Shown: in pieces, positions 25,464 to 34,075 of the stretch
Position numbering within the stretch: position 1 is the stretch's first letter
How the letters are laid out: every line of letters starts with the position of its first letter
NCBI GenBank assembly: GCA_028727785.1
Contig: JAQYNQ010000038.1
Span: forward strand, 1-44,157
Source of the DNA: Eubacteriaceae bacterium
GTDB lineage: Bacteria > Bacillota > Clostridia > Peptostreptococcales > Anaerovoracaceae
Length of the DNA: 44,157 nt
Direction of reading: 5' to 3'
Position numbers and translations under genes: made by a program
The notes under the pieces: generated by a model
The model's database searches: none
What the model was told of the DNA's origin: nothing
Seen by the model: the letters and a program-made list of their open reading frames with translations, nothing else

Positions 25464-26498
25464 ATGTTCTTTCAGATATATGGAGAAACAGCTGGGTGGC
25501 AGCTTCTTGGATGGCTGATGGTTTTTACCGGCCTGGTTGTTATGAATGAAATTGCAAGAAGGTCGAAGGCGGGTGGAATCGCTTGCTTTCTGGTTCTTCC
25601 GGCAGCCCTGACTGTATACTTTATTGCTATATATGTGGGTGCGGCAAGAGGCGCTGAATGGGCGCTGAACAACGACACTTATGTACATATGAACAGCTGG
25701 TTCCACTATGCTAAGCTGTATGCTGCTACTGCAGGGTGTATCGGATTCATGATTCTGAAATATCACTGGGGAAAGCTTGGAAAGTCTGTAAACTTTAAGG
25801 TATTTCCTTTTGTAATAGTTGCAATCAATATTCTTATCGCTGTGGCTTCTGACTTTGAATCTGCAATCCGTGCAGGTTCTCTCGCCGGCGGCTGGTGGCT
25901 GTCTTCGGAAGGCGTATGGCTGTACGGCGGATGGTGGAATGTGCTGAACGGTCTTGCAGGTCTTCTGAATATTTTCTGCATGACAGGATGGTGGGGTATC
26001 TACTCATCAAAAGATCAGAAAGACATGCTGTGGCCGGATATGATATGGGTATATGTGCTGGCTTATGATATCTGGAACTTCCAGTATACATATCTGAATC
26101 TGCCGACACACTCATGGTACTGCGGTCTGGCTCTGCTGCTCGCACCTACATTTGCAGCGGCACTGTGGAATAAGGGTGGATGGATTCAGAACCGTGCAAA
26201 TACACTTGCACTATGGTGTATGTTCGCCCAGGTATTTCCGGTGTTTCAGGATGCAAGCCGCTTTACAACAGTTACATCAGTATATGCAGAAGGCGGAATT
26301 GCGGCGGCTATGGGAAGCAGTATGCCGACAGCTGCTGATCCGACAGCACAGGGACTTATTTCTGTTGTGTCCATCGCAGTAAATGTATTCGTATTCGCTT
26401 ATATTCTGAAGAGGGCTAAAGAACAGAAGAAAAATCCGTGGAAGAACGAAATATTTACAGATACAAAAGACTATATCGAAGCTATGGATCGTGCATAG
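25464..26498 (+). CDS. Trp-rich integral membrane protein (DUF5692-like)
   Basis: A 344-residue polytopic membrane protein with roughly eight to nine hydrophobic spans and an unusual number of tryptophans, several as WW pairs (GGWWLS, GGWWNV, GWWGIY). It resembles the uncharacterised clostridial DUF5692 family; I recognise no cofactor motif. The C-terminus is a charged cytoplasmic tail (KRAKEQKKNPWKNE). The ribosome site GGAGG precedes the ATG and the gene is the last of the TetR-hyp operon, followed by a strong terminator. A membrane anchor or substrate channel for the oxidoreductase is only a guess. Confidence 0.8.
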   Translation: MFFQIYGETAGWQLLGWLMVFTGLVVMNEIARRSKAGGIACFLVLPAALTVYFIAIYVGAARGAEWALNNDTYVHMNSWFHYAKLYAATAGCIGFMILKYHWGKLGKSVNFKVFPFVIVAINILIAVASDFESAIRAGSLAGGWWLSSEGVWLYGGWWNVLNGLAGLLNIFCMTGWWGIYSSKDQKDMLWPDMIWVYVLAYDIWNFQYTYLNLPTHSWYCGLALLLAPTFAAALWNKGGWIQNRANTLALWCMFAQVFPVFQDASRFTTVTSVYAEGGIAAAMGSSMPTAADPTAQGLISVVSIAVNVFVFAYILKRAKEQKKNPWKNEIFTDTKDYIEAMDRA

Positions 26499-26533
26499 CA
26501 CAGATACAACATATGCAGATAATTGGACACATG

Positions 26534-26562
26534 AAAAGGCCGGAGCAGAATTCCGGCCTTTT
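26534..26562 (+). terminator. Intrinsic terminator of the hyp operon
   Basis: AAAAGGCCGGA and TCCGGCCTTTT pair over 11 bp around a 7-base loop; the right arm ends in a T-run. Confidence 0.92.
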
Positions 26563-26726
26563 AACATATAACATCATTCTTTTGCTGCAAGGCTTTGGAA
26601 ATGCATCAAAACCCCTATAACATCATGGCGGTTAATGATATAATAAGCTAAACATTAATCTATTTTTAATGAAAACTAACTTTTTTCTTAATTATTTAAA
26701 GTCTATATGGGAAAAATACTATTTTG

Positions 26727-26755
26727 TTGATATGGGTCTACTATTGTGATAAAAT
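26727..26755 (+). promoter_or_regulatory. Promoter of the pilus operon
   Basis: TTGATA (26727-26732), 17 bp, TAAAAT (26750-26755). It is the only good promoter between the hyp terminator and the signal peptidase gene. Confidence 0.65.
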
Positions 26756-26836
26756 TAATATCTAAATTAAAGTATAAAAATAGATATTATTCAAGTATTC
26801 GGTTATATGTGATGCAGGGGGGCAGAGCATGTTTTG

Positions 26837-26901
26837 GGCCGATTGTAATATCTGTAAAGGTTTTGATTACGGGGCAGGGGATTGATAATCACCGGCCTTT
26901 T
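26837..26901 (+). promoter_or_regulatory. Foldable 5' leader of the pilus operon
   Basis: AAAGG (26856-26860) and GATTA (26865-26869) can pair with CCTTT (26896-26900) and TAATC (26886-26890); alternatively GGCCG (26837-26841) pairs with CGGCC (26893-26897). The two structures compete for the same CC. This could be an attenuator, but I recognise no known riboswitch class in it. Confidence 0.3.
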
Positions 26902-26935
26902 ATTGTTTATTTGCATGAATGGGGAAAGGATTATA

Positions 26936-27511
26936 ATGAAAGCGACTGAACTTCCAAGTGTGGATCAGCTGAAAGAGGAGCTGGACAGGGAGAGATATAA
27001 AGCACGATATAACAGGGTTTTGCGCAGTACGGTTTACTCGCTGATCGTTGTGGCAGCAGTTGCTGTGCTGGTGGCAACCATATGGCTTCCGGTGCTGCAG
27101 ATATACGGAAGTTCCATGACTCCTACTGTTGACGAAGGCGATATTGTTGTATCAGTAAAGGGAACGGATTTCGAACCTGGAGATTTAGTGGCTTTTTATC
27201 TGGGTAATAAAATACTTGTAAAGAGATGCATCGCAGGACCGGGGTCCTGGGTGAATATTGATAAAGACGGAAATGTTTATGTGGACGGCAGTATGCTGGA
27301 CGAGCCTTATCTGACAGAAAAGGCTATGGGTGACTGCAACATTGTGTTCCCATATCAGGTTCCTGATAACCGATATTTCTGTCTTGGCGACCACAGAGCG
27401 ACTTCGGTGGACTCGAGAAATTCCACTGTGGGCTGTGTGTCAGAAGAACAGATTGTTGGAAGAATAGTATTTCGTGTATGGCCCCTGTCAGGGTTCGGAA
27501 CTCTGCAATAG
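26936..27511 (+). CDS. lepB: Type I signal peptidase of the pilus locus
   Basis: Removes signal peptides from exported proteins at the outer face of the membrane. After a charged N-terminus, one membrane span (about 31-53) leads to the catalytic GSSMTPT motif (Ser60) and to KRCIAGPG (Lys96), the Ser-Lys dyad; GDHRATSVDSRN is the family box E. The start at 26936 has AAAGGA about 6 bp upstream, better than a TTG at 26882. With 191 residues it has normal length for Gram-positive SipS-like enzymes. As the first gene of the operon, 17 bp before the tip protein, it is probably dedicated to pilin processing. Confidence 0.92.
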   Translation: MKATELPSVDQLKEELDRERYKARYNRVLRSTVYSLIVVAAVAVLVATIWLPVLQIYGSSMTPTVDEGDIVVSVKGTDFEPGDLVAFYLGNKILVKRCIAGPGSWVNIDKDGNVYVDGSMLDEPYLTEKAMGDCNIVFPYQVPDNRYFCLGDHRATSVDSRNSTVGCVSEEQIVGRIVFRVWPLSGFGTLQ

Positions 27512-27528
27512 TGAGGAAGTGTAATTAA

Positions 27529-30500
27529 GTGAGACAGAATGTGCTACAGAAGATAGCAAAGTACTTAACTGAATATAAGGGCAGAAAGCGCTGGCAGAAA
27601 GTTGTTACCTGCATGGCGGCAGTTGTGGTTTTTTGCACTACATATGCGCTGATACTTCCTGCAATTACAATGGAAGATACTTACTGCGGCATGGAAGAGC
27701 ATGTTCACAGTGATGCATGCTATACAGAGGTGACTACAGGAGGAGAAAGAATTCACGAACATACGGACCAGTGTTATGCCTATGAGCCGGGTGAGCTTAT
27801 CTGCGGGCTGGAAGAAGGCGAAGCAGTTTCTGAAGAGGGAGATGTGCATCAGCACGACGAAAACTGCTATGAAAAGGTTAAAGTACTGGTATGTGATAAA
27901 GAGGAATTTTCCTCTGCGAAAACTGAAAAGAAGCTGACCTGTGGATTACAGGAGCATAGACACAGCGACAGCTGTTATACAGATCTCACATCTGATGTGG
28001 AAACGGCTGAGATGTGGGAGGCATCATTCTCTGATGTTAAACTGACCGGAGACTTTAGGGTTGACGTTCTGAATATTGCAAAGACTCAGCTTGGATATGA
28101 GGAAAGCAAGAAAAACTACGTTGAGACAGAGTCAGGCGACAGAAACGGATACACACGTTACGGAGCCTGGTACGGAGATACATATGGTGACTGGTGCGCA
28201 ATGTTTGCCTCATTCTGTCTGCACTATGCGGAGGTTGAGGATATGCCTGTAGATGCAGGCTGCCAGACATGGATTAAGGAGCTGTGCAGAGAAAAATATG
28301 ATCTGTACAGGGAGGCGCACAGATATACACCTGAAGCAGGTGACCTGGTATTCCTGGACTGGGATGATGACGGCAAATCAGACCATGTGGGTTTTGTTGC
28401 TGAAGTAATCCCTGAGAAGGAGGATAAGCCGGCACAGATCAGAACTATTGAGGGAAACTCCGGAGACTGTGTTCAGAGTCTTACTTACGAGCTGAAGGAC
28501 AGCCGAATTCTTGGATACGGAATGCTGCCGGAGCAGAAGTTCTACTGTGGGGAAAAGGGTCACGTTCATGACGACGACTGCAGAAACAGCGATGGTGAGC
28601 TTTTCTGTGAGCTGAAGGAGCACGTTCACAAGAAGTCATGTAAGGAGAAACCTGCAGAGAAGCTGAAGGAGCTTTCTTTTAAAGGCGAAGATTACACTGT
28701 TGTCGTAAAGTATGGCTCCGATGCAAAACTGCCGGCAGACGTAACTTTGAAAGTGTCTGAAATATCAGAGAAATCTGAAGAATATAAGAATTACTATAAT
28801 AAAGCCGTGAAGGCAATGGGCGTGGATAAGGATGCGGAAAAGGTTGTTCTGGCACGATTCTTCGACATTGAATTCCTGGTGAACGGTGAAAAAGTTGAAC
28901 CGGCTGCACCTGTGTCGGTAACTATTGTCTATGATGAAAAGGTGAAGACTGAAGAGGATATGAACTGTCAGTCAGTCCACTTTACAGATAAAGGACTTGA
29001 ACTGTTAGATGTTGATGTGAAGAAATCAGGTGATGAAACTGTAAGCTTCACCCATGAACAGGACAGCTTTTCCGTAGTCGGAAATGTTGTGGCTGTAAAA
29101 TCTTCATATAACAGTACTGATGTTGGAGACTCGCCTCTGAAGGTTGACTACTATGTATGTATAGACGGAACCTGGACTTTGGTAGGTTCTACTCGCACAG
29201 GCTGGTATGGTGATTATACGGCAACCGGCTGGTCGGATACCAACAGAGACTATATTACTGTAGCTCAGGCAGAGTCTATTCTGGGTCCATACGGATTCGA
29301 TGCCGGTGACAGTAATCCTGCACGAAGGACTGCATATCAGCAGAAGTCAGGTGACACGAAAATTTATTCAGATACGAATACTGTGGAGAAAGACGGAAAG
29401 AGAATAATACCTCTTGCAAGAAATGGAGAGCATCCGGGATATAATCTGTATTATCTTCCTGCTAATTCGGAGTCATTTAAGTCAGTAACATCCGCAGACA
29501 ATCTGGATAAAGTGAATAATGGATTCTATACGGTATCTGTATATGATCCTAACCATCTGGCATACACAGAAGGTGAAGACCTTCCTGAAAGCAAGCTGGT
29601 TAGAAATGGCGGAAGCTATACTGTAACAGTAAAGCCGGTAAAAGATTCATCCGGTGCTTCATGGCAGTGTGTAAGCAGCAACTGGCAGAAGGTTGCAGAG
29701 GGAACTGTAAATGCAGATGGCAGTGTGACATATAATCTGACAAATGTTAGTCAGCAGATTGTGATAACACCGATGAGCGGTGATCTTGGAACGGCATATT
29801 CTAACAGAACTGTTCATTACTATGTATATGTTGACGGAGTCTGGACGGAAGTGGGAAGCACCGCGACCATATACAAGAGTGAAGGACATGACAGATATTA
29901 TGTCACATCTTCACAGGCAGAAAGCGTTCTGGCACCGTACGGATTTACAGGTAGCACATACAGTTTCAACACCGGCGAGGGAAACAAATTTGCCCATCAG
30001 GTGGGCGGTGATATAGATTTAAATAAGACTTTCTATACAGACAATGACTCATGGCAGCTGGCTGATGGAAGCTGGGCAATAGGTTTAAGCTACAGTGAAA
30101 ATGACTATGCACTGTATTATCTGCCGGCAAACACTCGCAGTTTCACTGACAGGACACCGACAAACTTTGCAGCATCAGCCGAGATGAGCGGTAACCGATT
30201 CTGGTCGGTAAAGGTTATTGACGATGAACGCAGAATATATGACAGTGCTCAGCTGGAAAGTCTGACTCAATATGTAAGAGAGGGAACATCAGCTGAGGTG
30301 ACTGTAGAGAATGCAGACGGCATAATCTGGTCATGTGTGGGGAAGAACGGTCAGAAACCTGATGTTTCTGCAACTCAGTCAGGTGGTTATACAACCTTTG
30401 CTATTGATAATATTAACCAGCCTGTAGAAATTGCAGCAACTCTGGCAAATCCGTCTTTCACAGTGCAATACTATGGAAACATACCGAGATTTGCCACATC

Positions 30501-32445
30501 CGGCGATAATGCACTGAAGGTAATTGATACCTCCGGGAAAGCCCTTCCTACTAACGGTGGTTCCATGGCAACAAGAAGTCTGTATCTGGAGGCAGCGGGC
30601 GGCAACACAAATCAGAACGCAGGAACAGCAACACCGCTGTATAAGGTAAAGACTGAAACCAAGCTTGAAAAGCTGTACACTGAGAAGAAGTGTGAATATG
30701 AGACCTCTCCGGATCTCTACTATTTCAACAAGCTGAAAGATAACGAAAGCTATACCCTGAAGGAAATCTGGGTACTGAAAGAAGGTAAGAGCAGCAGTAG
30801 CGTTAACAGAGCCGACTGGGACATTTATCCTTATGTGGAAGGAAAGACGGGAACTGACGGAACGCGATTTACAAATGAAGCGGGCGAAGCCTACGGAGAT
30901 ACCATACTCATTCGCGATGGCGCGGTAATCCGACTGGTAACTGACAGCAGCTCCGGAAGCTACCACAATGGAACAACATTCTATGACTATAACATATCCA
31001 GCGGACAAAACGCTGATGGACGATGGAGAACCGGAATAACCGGAATAAACGAAGAATCAAACTACGGTACCAGCAGAAATGGTCAGCGAAACTGGAGGTC
31101 AGGAGCAGATATCCTTGCTTTCGGTAATGCAAACTGCGGAACCGGAATGTCGGGTTACCTGTTTGATGGCAGTACGTTGAATAAATATAGTAGTAAAAAC
31201 AGCAATTACTATGGTGCAACCTTTAGATTAGTCAACAGTCTGAACAGTGACGGTACTATAAAGTATAACGAATGGATTGTCGCACCTAAGCTGTTTAACG
31301 ATGGAGATGCAAACGGAAAGCAGACCTACAGCGGAAGCTCATTAGAATTCAGCAGAGTAGGTGATACCTATACCTTAAATTCAGCTACACTGAAGAACTC
31401 TAACGGACAGAATAACACACTGAGCAACCTGCAGTATTTCTTCAATCCGTCACCAACGACAGGCACTACACATACTCACATTTTCACAAATAACTTCTGG
31501 CCTATGGATTCTGCAGCCGGAAAAACAGATGCGCTGTGGGGAGAGTACGGCAGTCCTGGCAGCTTCCAGGGATATACTGAGAATAACACTTATAGTTGGG
31601 CAAATCTTGCAGCAGACTTCCCTGTTAGTGACGACGGTCGAGCACATAACTGGTTCTTTGGCATGAACTTCTCACTGAGCTTCAGCCTGACAGCAGACTA
31701 TGAAGGTCCTCTGGAATACTACTTCTTCGGCGACGATGACTTGTGGGTATTCCTGGACAACCAGCTGATTTGTGATATAGGCGGTGTACACAGTTCAATC
31801 GGTGAATATGTAAACCTGAGAGATTATCTTCCTGTAGGTTCTTCAGGACAGCATACTTTAAGCTTCTTCTATACAGAAAGAGGTGCTTCCGGATCAACCT
31901 GCTACATGAGCTTTACGCTTCCTTCTGTATCAAGTGCAACCACTTCACGTGATACAGGAAGTTTGAATATACAGAAGGCTCTAAAGGATGTACATGGTGC
32001 GGACTATAGTGAAGAAGAGTATGAATTCCAGGTAGATCTTTTGAGTAGTGAAAACGGAAGTCCGCTGAACCAGACTTTCGGATTCAGCAAAAATGATGGC
32101 ACTTTTGGAACAATCAGAAGTGGAGGAAAGGTAAGGATGAAAGCCAAGGAGTCCATTACCATAAGTGGAATTCCGGCAGGAGCTTACTATCAAGTAACAG
32201 AATTATCCAGGGATGGATATAGGATAACGGCTAATGGCGAAAAAGGCTATATAGTCAGTGGTAAAATACAAACAGGGGAAGTCAAACCGGCAAGCTTCGT
32301 AAACACGCCGGATTATGAACTTCCTGAGACCGGTGGACCGGGTACAAAATGGTATACGTTAGGAGGACTGCTGTTGATTGCGGCCTCAGGATTCTTCCTG
32401 CTGTATAGATATATGCGAGGAAAGGAGGAATTTGAGTCTTCCTGA
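27529..32445 (+). CDS. Giant LPxTG surface protein with CHAP and fibro-slime domains (probable pilus tip)
   Basis: A 1638-residue surface protein. An N-terminal hydrophobic export segment (TYALILPAITM near 40-50) is followed by His/Cys repeats of the type C-x-EH-x-H-x3-CY (about 52-160 and 338-375). Between them lies a CHAP-like amidase domain with Cys223 (GDWCAMF), His286 (SDHVGFV) and Asn310. Two related modules of about 220 residues start at 539 (VDYYVCIDGTW) and 762 (VHYYVYVDGVW). A fibro-slime/PA14-like region follows (about 1270-1465, FFGDDDLWVFLDN), then a Cna-B/SpaA domain and the sorting signal LPETG (1598-1602), a span and a charged tail. Start is GTG with GAGGAAG upstream. It sits before the main pilin, as tip adhesins do. 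Confidence 0.88.
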   Translation: MRQNVLQKIAKYLTEYKGRKRWQKVVTCMAAVVVFCTTYALILPAITMEDTYCGMEEHVHSDACYTEVTTGGERIHEHTDQCYAYEPGELICGLEEGEAVSEEGDVHQHDENCYEKVKVLVCDKEEFSSAKTEKKLTCGLQEHRHSDSCYTDLTSDVETAEMWEASFSDVKLTGDFRVDVLNIAKTQLGYEESKKNYVETESGDRNGYTRYGAWYGDTYGDWCAMFASFCLHYAEVEDMPVDAGCQTWIKELCREKYDLYREAHRYTPEAGDLVFLDWDDDGKSDHVGFVAEVIPEKEDKPAQIRTIEGNSGDCVQSLTYELKDSRILGYGMLPEQKFYCGEKGHVHDDDCRNSDGELFCELKEHVHKKSCKEKPAEKLKELSFKGEDYTVVVKYGSDAKLPADVTLKVSEISEKSEEYKNYYNKAVKAMGVDKDAEKVVLARFFDIEFLVNGEKVEPAAPVSVTIVYDEKVKTEEDMNCQSVHFTDKGLELLDVDVKKSGDETVSFTHEQDSFSVVGNVVAVKSSYNSTDVGDSPLKVDYYVCIDGTWTLVGSTRTGWYGDYTATGWSDTNRDYITVAQAESILGPYGFDAGDSNPARRTAYQQKSGDTKIYSDTNTVEKDGKRIIPLARNGEHPGYNLYYLPANSESFKSVTSADNLDKVNNGFYTVSVYDPNHLAYTEGEDLPESKLVRNGGSYTVTVKPVKDSSGASWQCVSSNWQKVAEGTVNADGSVTYNLTNVSQQIVITPMSGDLGTAYSNRTVHYYVYVDGVWTEVGSTATIYKSEGHDRYYVTSSQAESVLAPYGFTGSTYSFNTGEGNKFAHQVGGDIDLNKTFYTDNDSWQLADGSWAIGLSYSENDYALYYLPANTRSFTDRTPTNFAASAEMSGNRFWSVKVIDDERRIYDSAQLESLTQYVREGTSAEVTVENADGIIWSCVGKNGQKPDVSATQSGGYTTFAIDNINQPVEIAATLANPSFTVQYYGNIPRFATSGDNALKVIDTSGKALPTNGGSMATRSLYLEAAGGNTNQNAGTATPLYKVKTETKLEKLYTEKKCEYETSPDLYYFNKLKDNESYTLKEIWVLKEGKSSSSVNRADWDIYPYVEGKTGTDGTRFTNEAGEAYGDTILIRDGAVIRLVTDSSSGSYHNGTTFYDYNISSGQNADGRWRTGITGINEESNYGTSRNGQRNWRSGADILAFGNANCGTGMSGYLFDGSTLNKYSSKNSNYYGATFRLVNSLNSDGTIKYNEWIVAPKLFNDGDANGKQTYSGSSLEFSRVGDTYTLNSATLKNSNGQNNTLSNLQYFFNPSPTTGTTHTHIFTNNFWPMDSAAGKTDALWGEYGSPGSFQGYTENNTYSWANLAADFPVSDDGRAHNWFFGMNFSLSFSLTADYEGPLEYYFFGDDDLWVFLDNQLICDIGGVHSSIGEYVNLRDYLPVGSSGQHTLSFFYTERGASGSTCYMSFTLPSVSSATTSRDTGSLNIQKALKDVHGADYSEEEYEFQVDLLSSENGSPLNQTFGFSKNDGTFGTIRSGGKVRMKAKESITISGIPAGAYYQVTELSRDGYRITANGEKGYIVSGKIQTGEVKPASFVNTPDYELPETGGPGTKWYTLGGLLLIAASGFFLLYRYMRGKEEFESS

Positions 32446-32511
32446 CAAGTTGCAGATAAATCAAAATAAAATAAAACCCCAAACAGAATTTTAAAGAAAG
32501 AGGATGAAACG

Positions 32512-33984
32512 ATGAAGAAAATGAAAAAGGTTGGCAGTCTGTTGTTAGCCCTAATCATGGTATTTTGCATGAGTACAACAGTATTTGCCGCAAACACCAA
32601 TTCACACACCATTACAATCAAAAATGACAAAGCAGGACACACTTACAGTGCATATCAGGTTTTCAAAGGAGATATCTCCAATGGCAAGCTGACAAATATC
32701 GAATGGGGAGCTGGAGTAGACGGAGCAAACCTGTTAACAGAGCTAAAGAAGAAGACAGCCTTTGCTAAATGCACTGACGCTGAGTCTGTAGCTGATGTTG
32801 TTGCAACATTAAGTGATACTGACTTAGATGCCTTTGCAAAGACTGTGAACGGTTTTTTAAGCACAACAGTTGCAGCAAGTGTTAGTACAAAACCGTATAC
32901 TATGACTGTATCTGGCGACGGATATTATCTTGTTAAAGATAAAGCAGCTGTTACAGGTGACGATGCAGCAACTAAAATTATATTAAAAGTTGTTAATGAT
33001 GTAGAAGTGACACCAAAATCATCTACACCTTCCATTGACAAGGTTATTGTAAATGCAGATGACACTAAAGGAAATGGAACAGCACAGGATGTAGGAAGTG
33101 TTGTTAAATTCAAACTTACATCATCAATTCCTGCTATGGACGGATATGACACATATAAATATGTCGTAAACGATACAATGTCTGCAGGATTGACTCCTGT
33201 TGACGCAGACGAAGACGGAAAAATAGATGTTTCAGTTACAATTGGCGGCACATCATACTCAAATTTCACTGTTGAACAGAATGGTCAGAAATTTACAATT
33301 ACTTTCGATAACCTTAAAGGTCAGAAAGTGGGTGATGTTGTAGAGATTACATATTCTGCAACAATCAATGAAAACGCATTAACTACAGACAAGGAAACAA
33401 ATACAGTTAACCTGCAGTATTCAAATGATCCGAACAATAGCAATTCTTTAGGTAAGACACCTGATAAGACAGTTTATGTATATGACTTCGACATTAAAAT
33501 CGACAAGTTTGCAGCTGGAACAAATGAAAAGCTTGCAGGAGCAGAATTCATTCTCTACAAGATGGATGGACAGAATAAGTTATATTACAAATATAATACG
33601 ACAGACAAGAAAGTTGAGTGGGTAGCTGAAGCTGATGCAACAAAGGTTGTTACTGATGCAAAGGGAGTTGCCAGCTTCAAGGGTCTTGATTCAGAAACAT
33701 ACTATATGCACGAAACAGCAGCTCCTAAAGGATACAATCTTTTGAAGAGCGATGTAGAAGTTACTATCACTGCTACATATGGAGATAATGGTCAGATTAC
33801 TTCAAGTACTGCAGTATCATCTGCCGGTGGACAGTATATCCAGACTAAGAGTATCGAGAATAAATCAGGTGCTGAGCTTCCGGCAACTGGTGGTATCGGT
33901 ACAACTATATTCTACATTCTGGGCGGAGTTCTTCTGGTTGGAGCAGCTGTAATGCTTGTAGCAAGAAGACGTATGAGAGACTAA
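32512..33984 (+). CDS. Major pilin (SpaA-type isopeptide-forming fimbrial subunit)
   Basis: The backbone subunit of a sortase-assembled pilus. The 490-residue protein has a clear signal peptide (KKVGSLLLALIMVFCMSTTVFA), a central isopeptide-forming fimbrial D2 domain (about 180-320, ending TPDKTVYVYDFDIKIDK with the candidate pilin lysine region), a Cna-B domain with the E-box YYMHETAAPKGY (Glu401), the sorting signal LPATG (456-460), a membrane span and a KRR-like tail (RRRMRD). The ribosome site AAGAGG precedes ATG. It lies 66 bp after the tip gene, and a GC-rich hairpin separates it from the sortase gene, which would favour high pilin expression. Confidence 0.93.
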   Translation: MKKMKKVGSLLLALIMVFCMSTTVFAANTNSHTITIKNDKAGHTYSAYQVFKGDISNGKLTNIEWGAGVDGANLLTELKKKTAFAKCTDAESVADVVATLSDTDLDAFAKTVNGFLSTTVAASVSTKPYTMTVSGDGYYLVKDKAAVTGDDAATKIILKVVNDVEVTPKSSTPSIDKVIVNADDTKGNGTAQDVGSVVKFKLTSSIPAMDGYDTYKYVVNDTMSAGLTPVDADEDGKIDVSVTIGGTSYSNFTVEQNGQKFTITFDNLKGQKVGDVVEITYSATINENALTTDKETNTVNLQYSNDPNNSNSLGKTPDKTVYVYDFDIKIDKFAAGTNEKLAGAEFILYKMDGQNKLYYKYNTTDKKVEWVAEADATKVVTDAKGVASFKGLDSETYYMHETAAPKGYNLLKSDVEVTITATYGDNGQITSSTAVSSAGGQYIQTKSIENKSGAELPATGGIGTTIFYILGGVLLVGAAVMLVARRRMRD

Positions 33985-34027
33985 TGTTTGATTTATCTAA
34001 GAGGAAATAACTAACATGCTGTGAATA

Positions 34028-34048
34028 CGGGGAGGAGAATCCTCCCCG
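34028..34048 (+). promoter_or_regulatory. GC-rich intercistronic hairpin between pilin and sortase
   Basis: CGGGGAGGA (34028-34036) and TCCTCCCCG (34040-34048) form a perfect 9-bp stem with a GAA loop. There is no T-run, so it is more likely an mRNA-stabilising or processing element for the pilin message than a full terminator. Confidence 0.65.
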
Positions 34049-34075
34049 GCCCACAGCGGTAAGGAGAGCGCTACT

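Larger units (their letters stand above)
26499..26935. other. Intergenic region: terminator, promoter and long leader
   Basis: 437 bp between two operons. It contains the terminator at 26534-26562, an AT-rich part with the pilus-operon promoter (26727-26755), and a leader of about 175 bases with a GC-richer, foldable 3' half (26815-26902). No gene is supported here. Confidence 0.65.

Noticed and set aside
26756..26935. c-di-GMP riboswitch (class I or II) upstream of the pilus operon
   Set aside because: The conserved core sequences of these classes are not visible; only a generic foldable leader remains.
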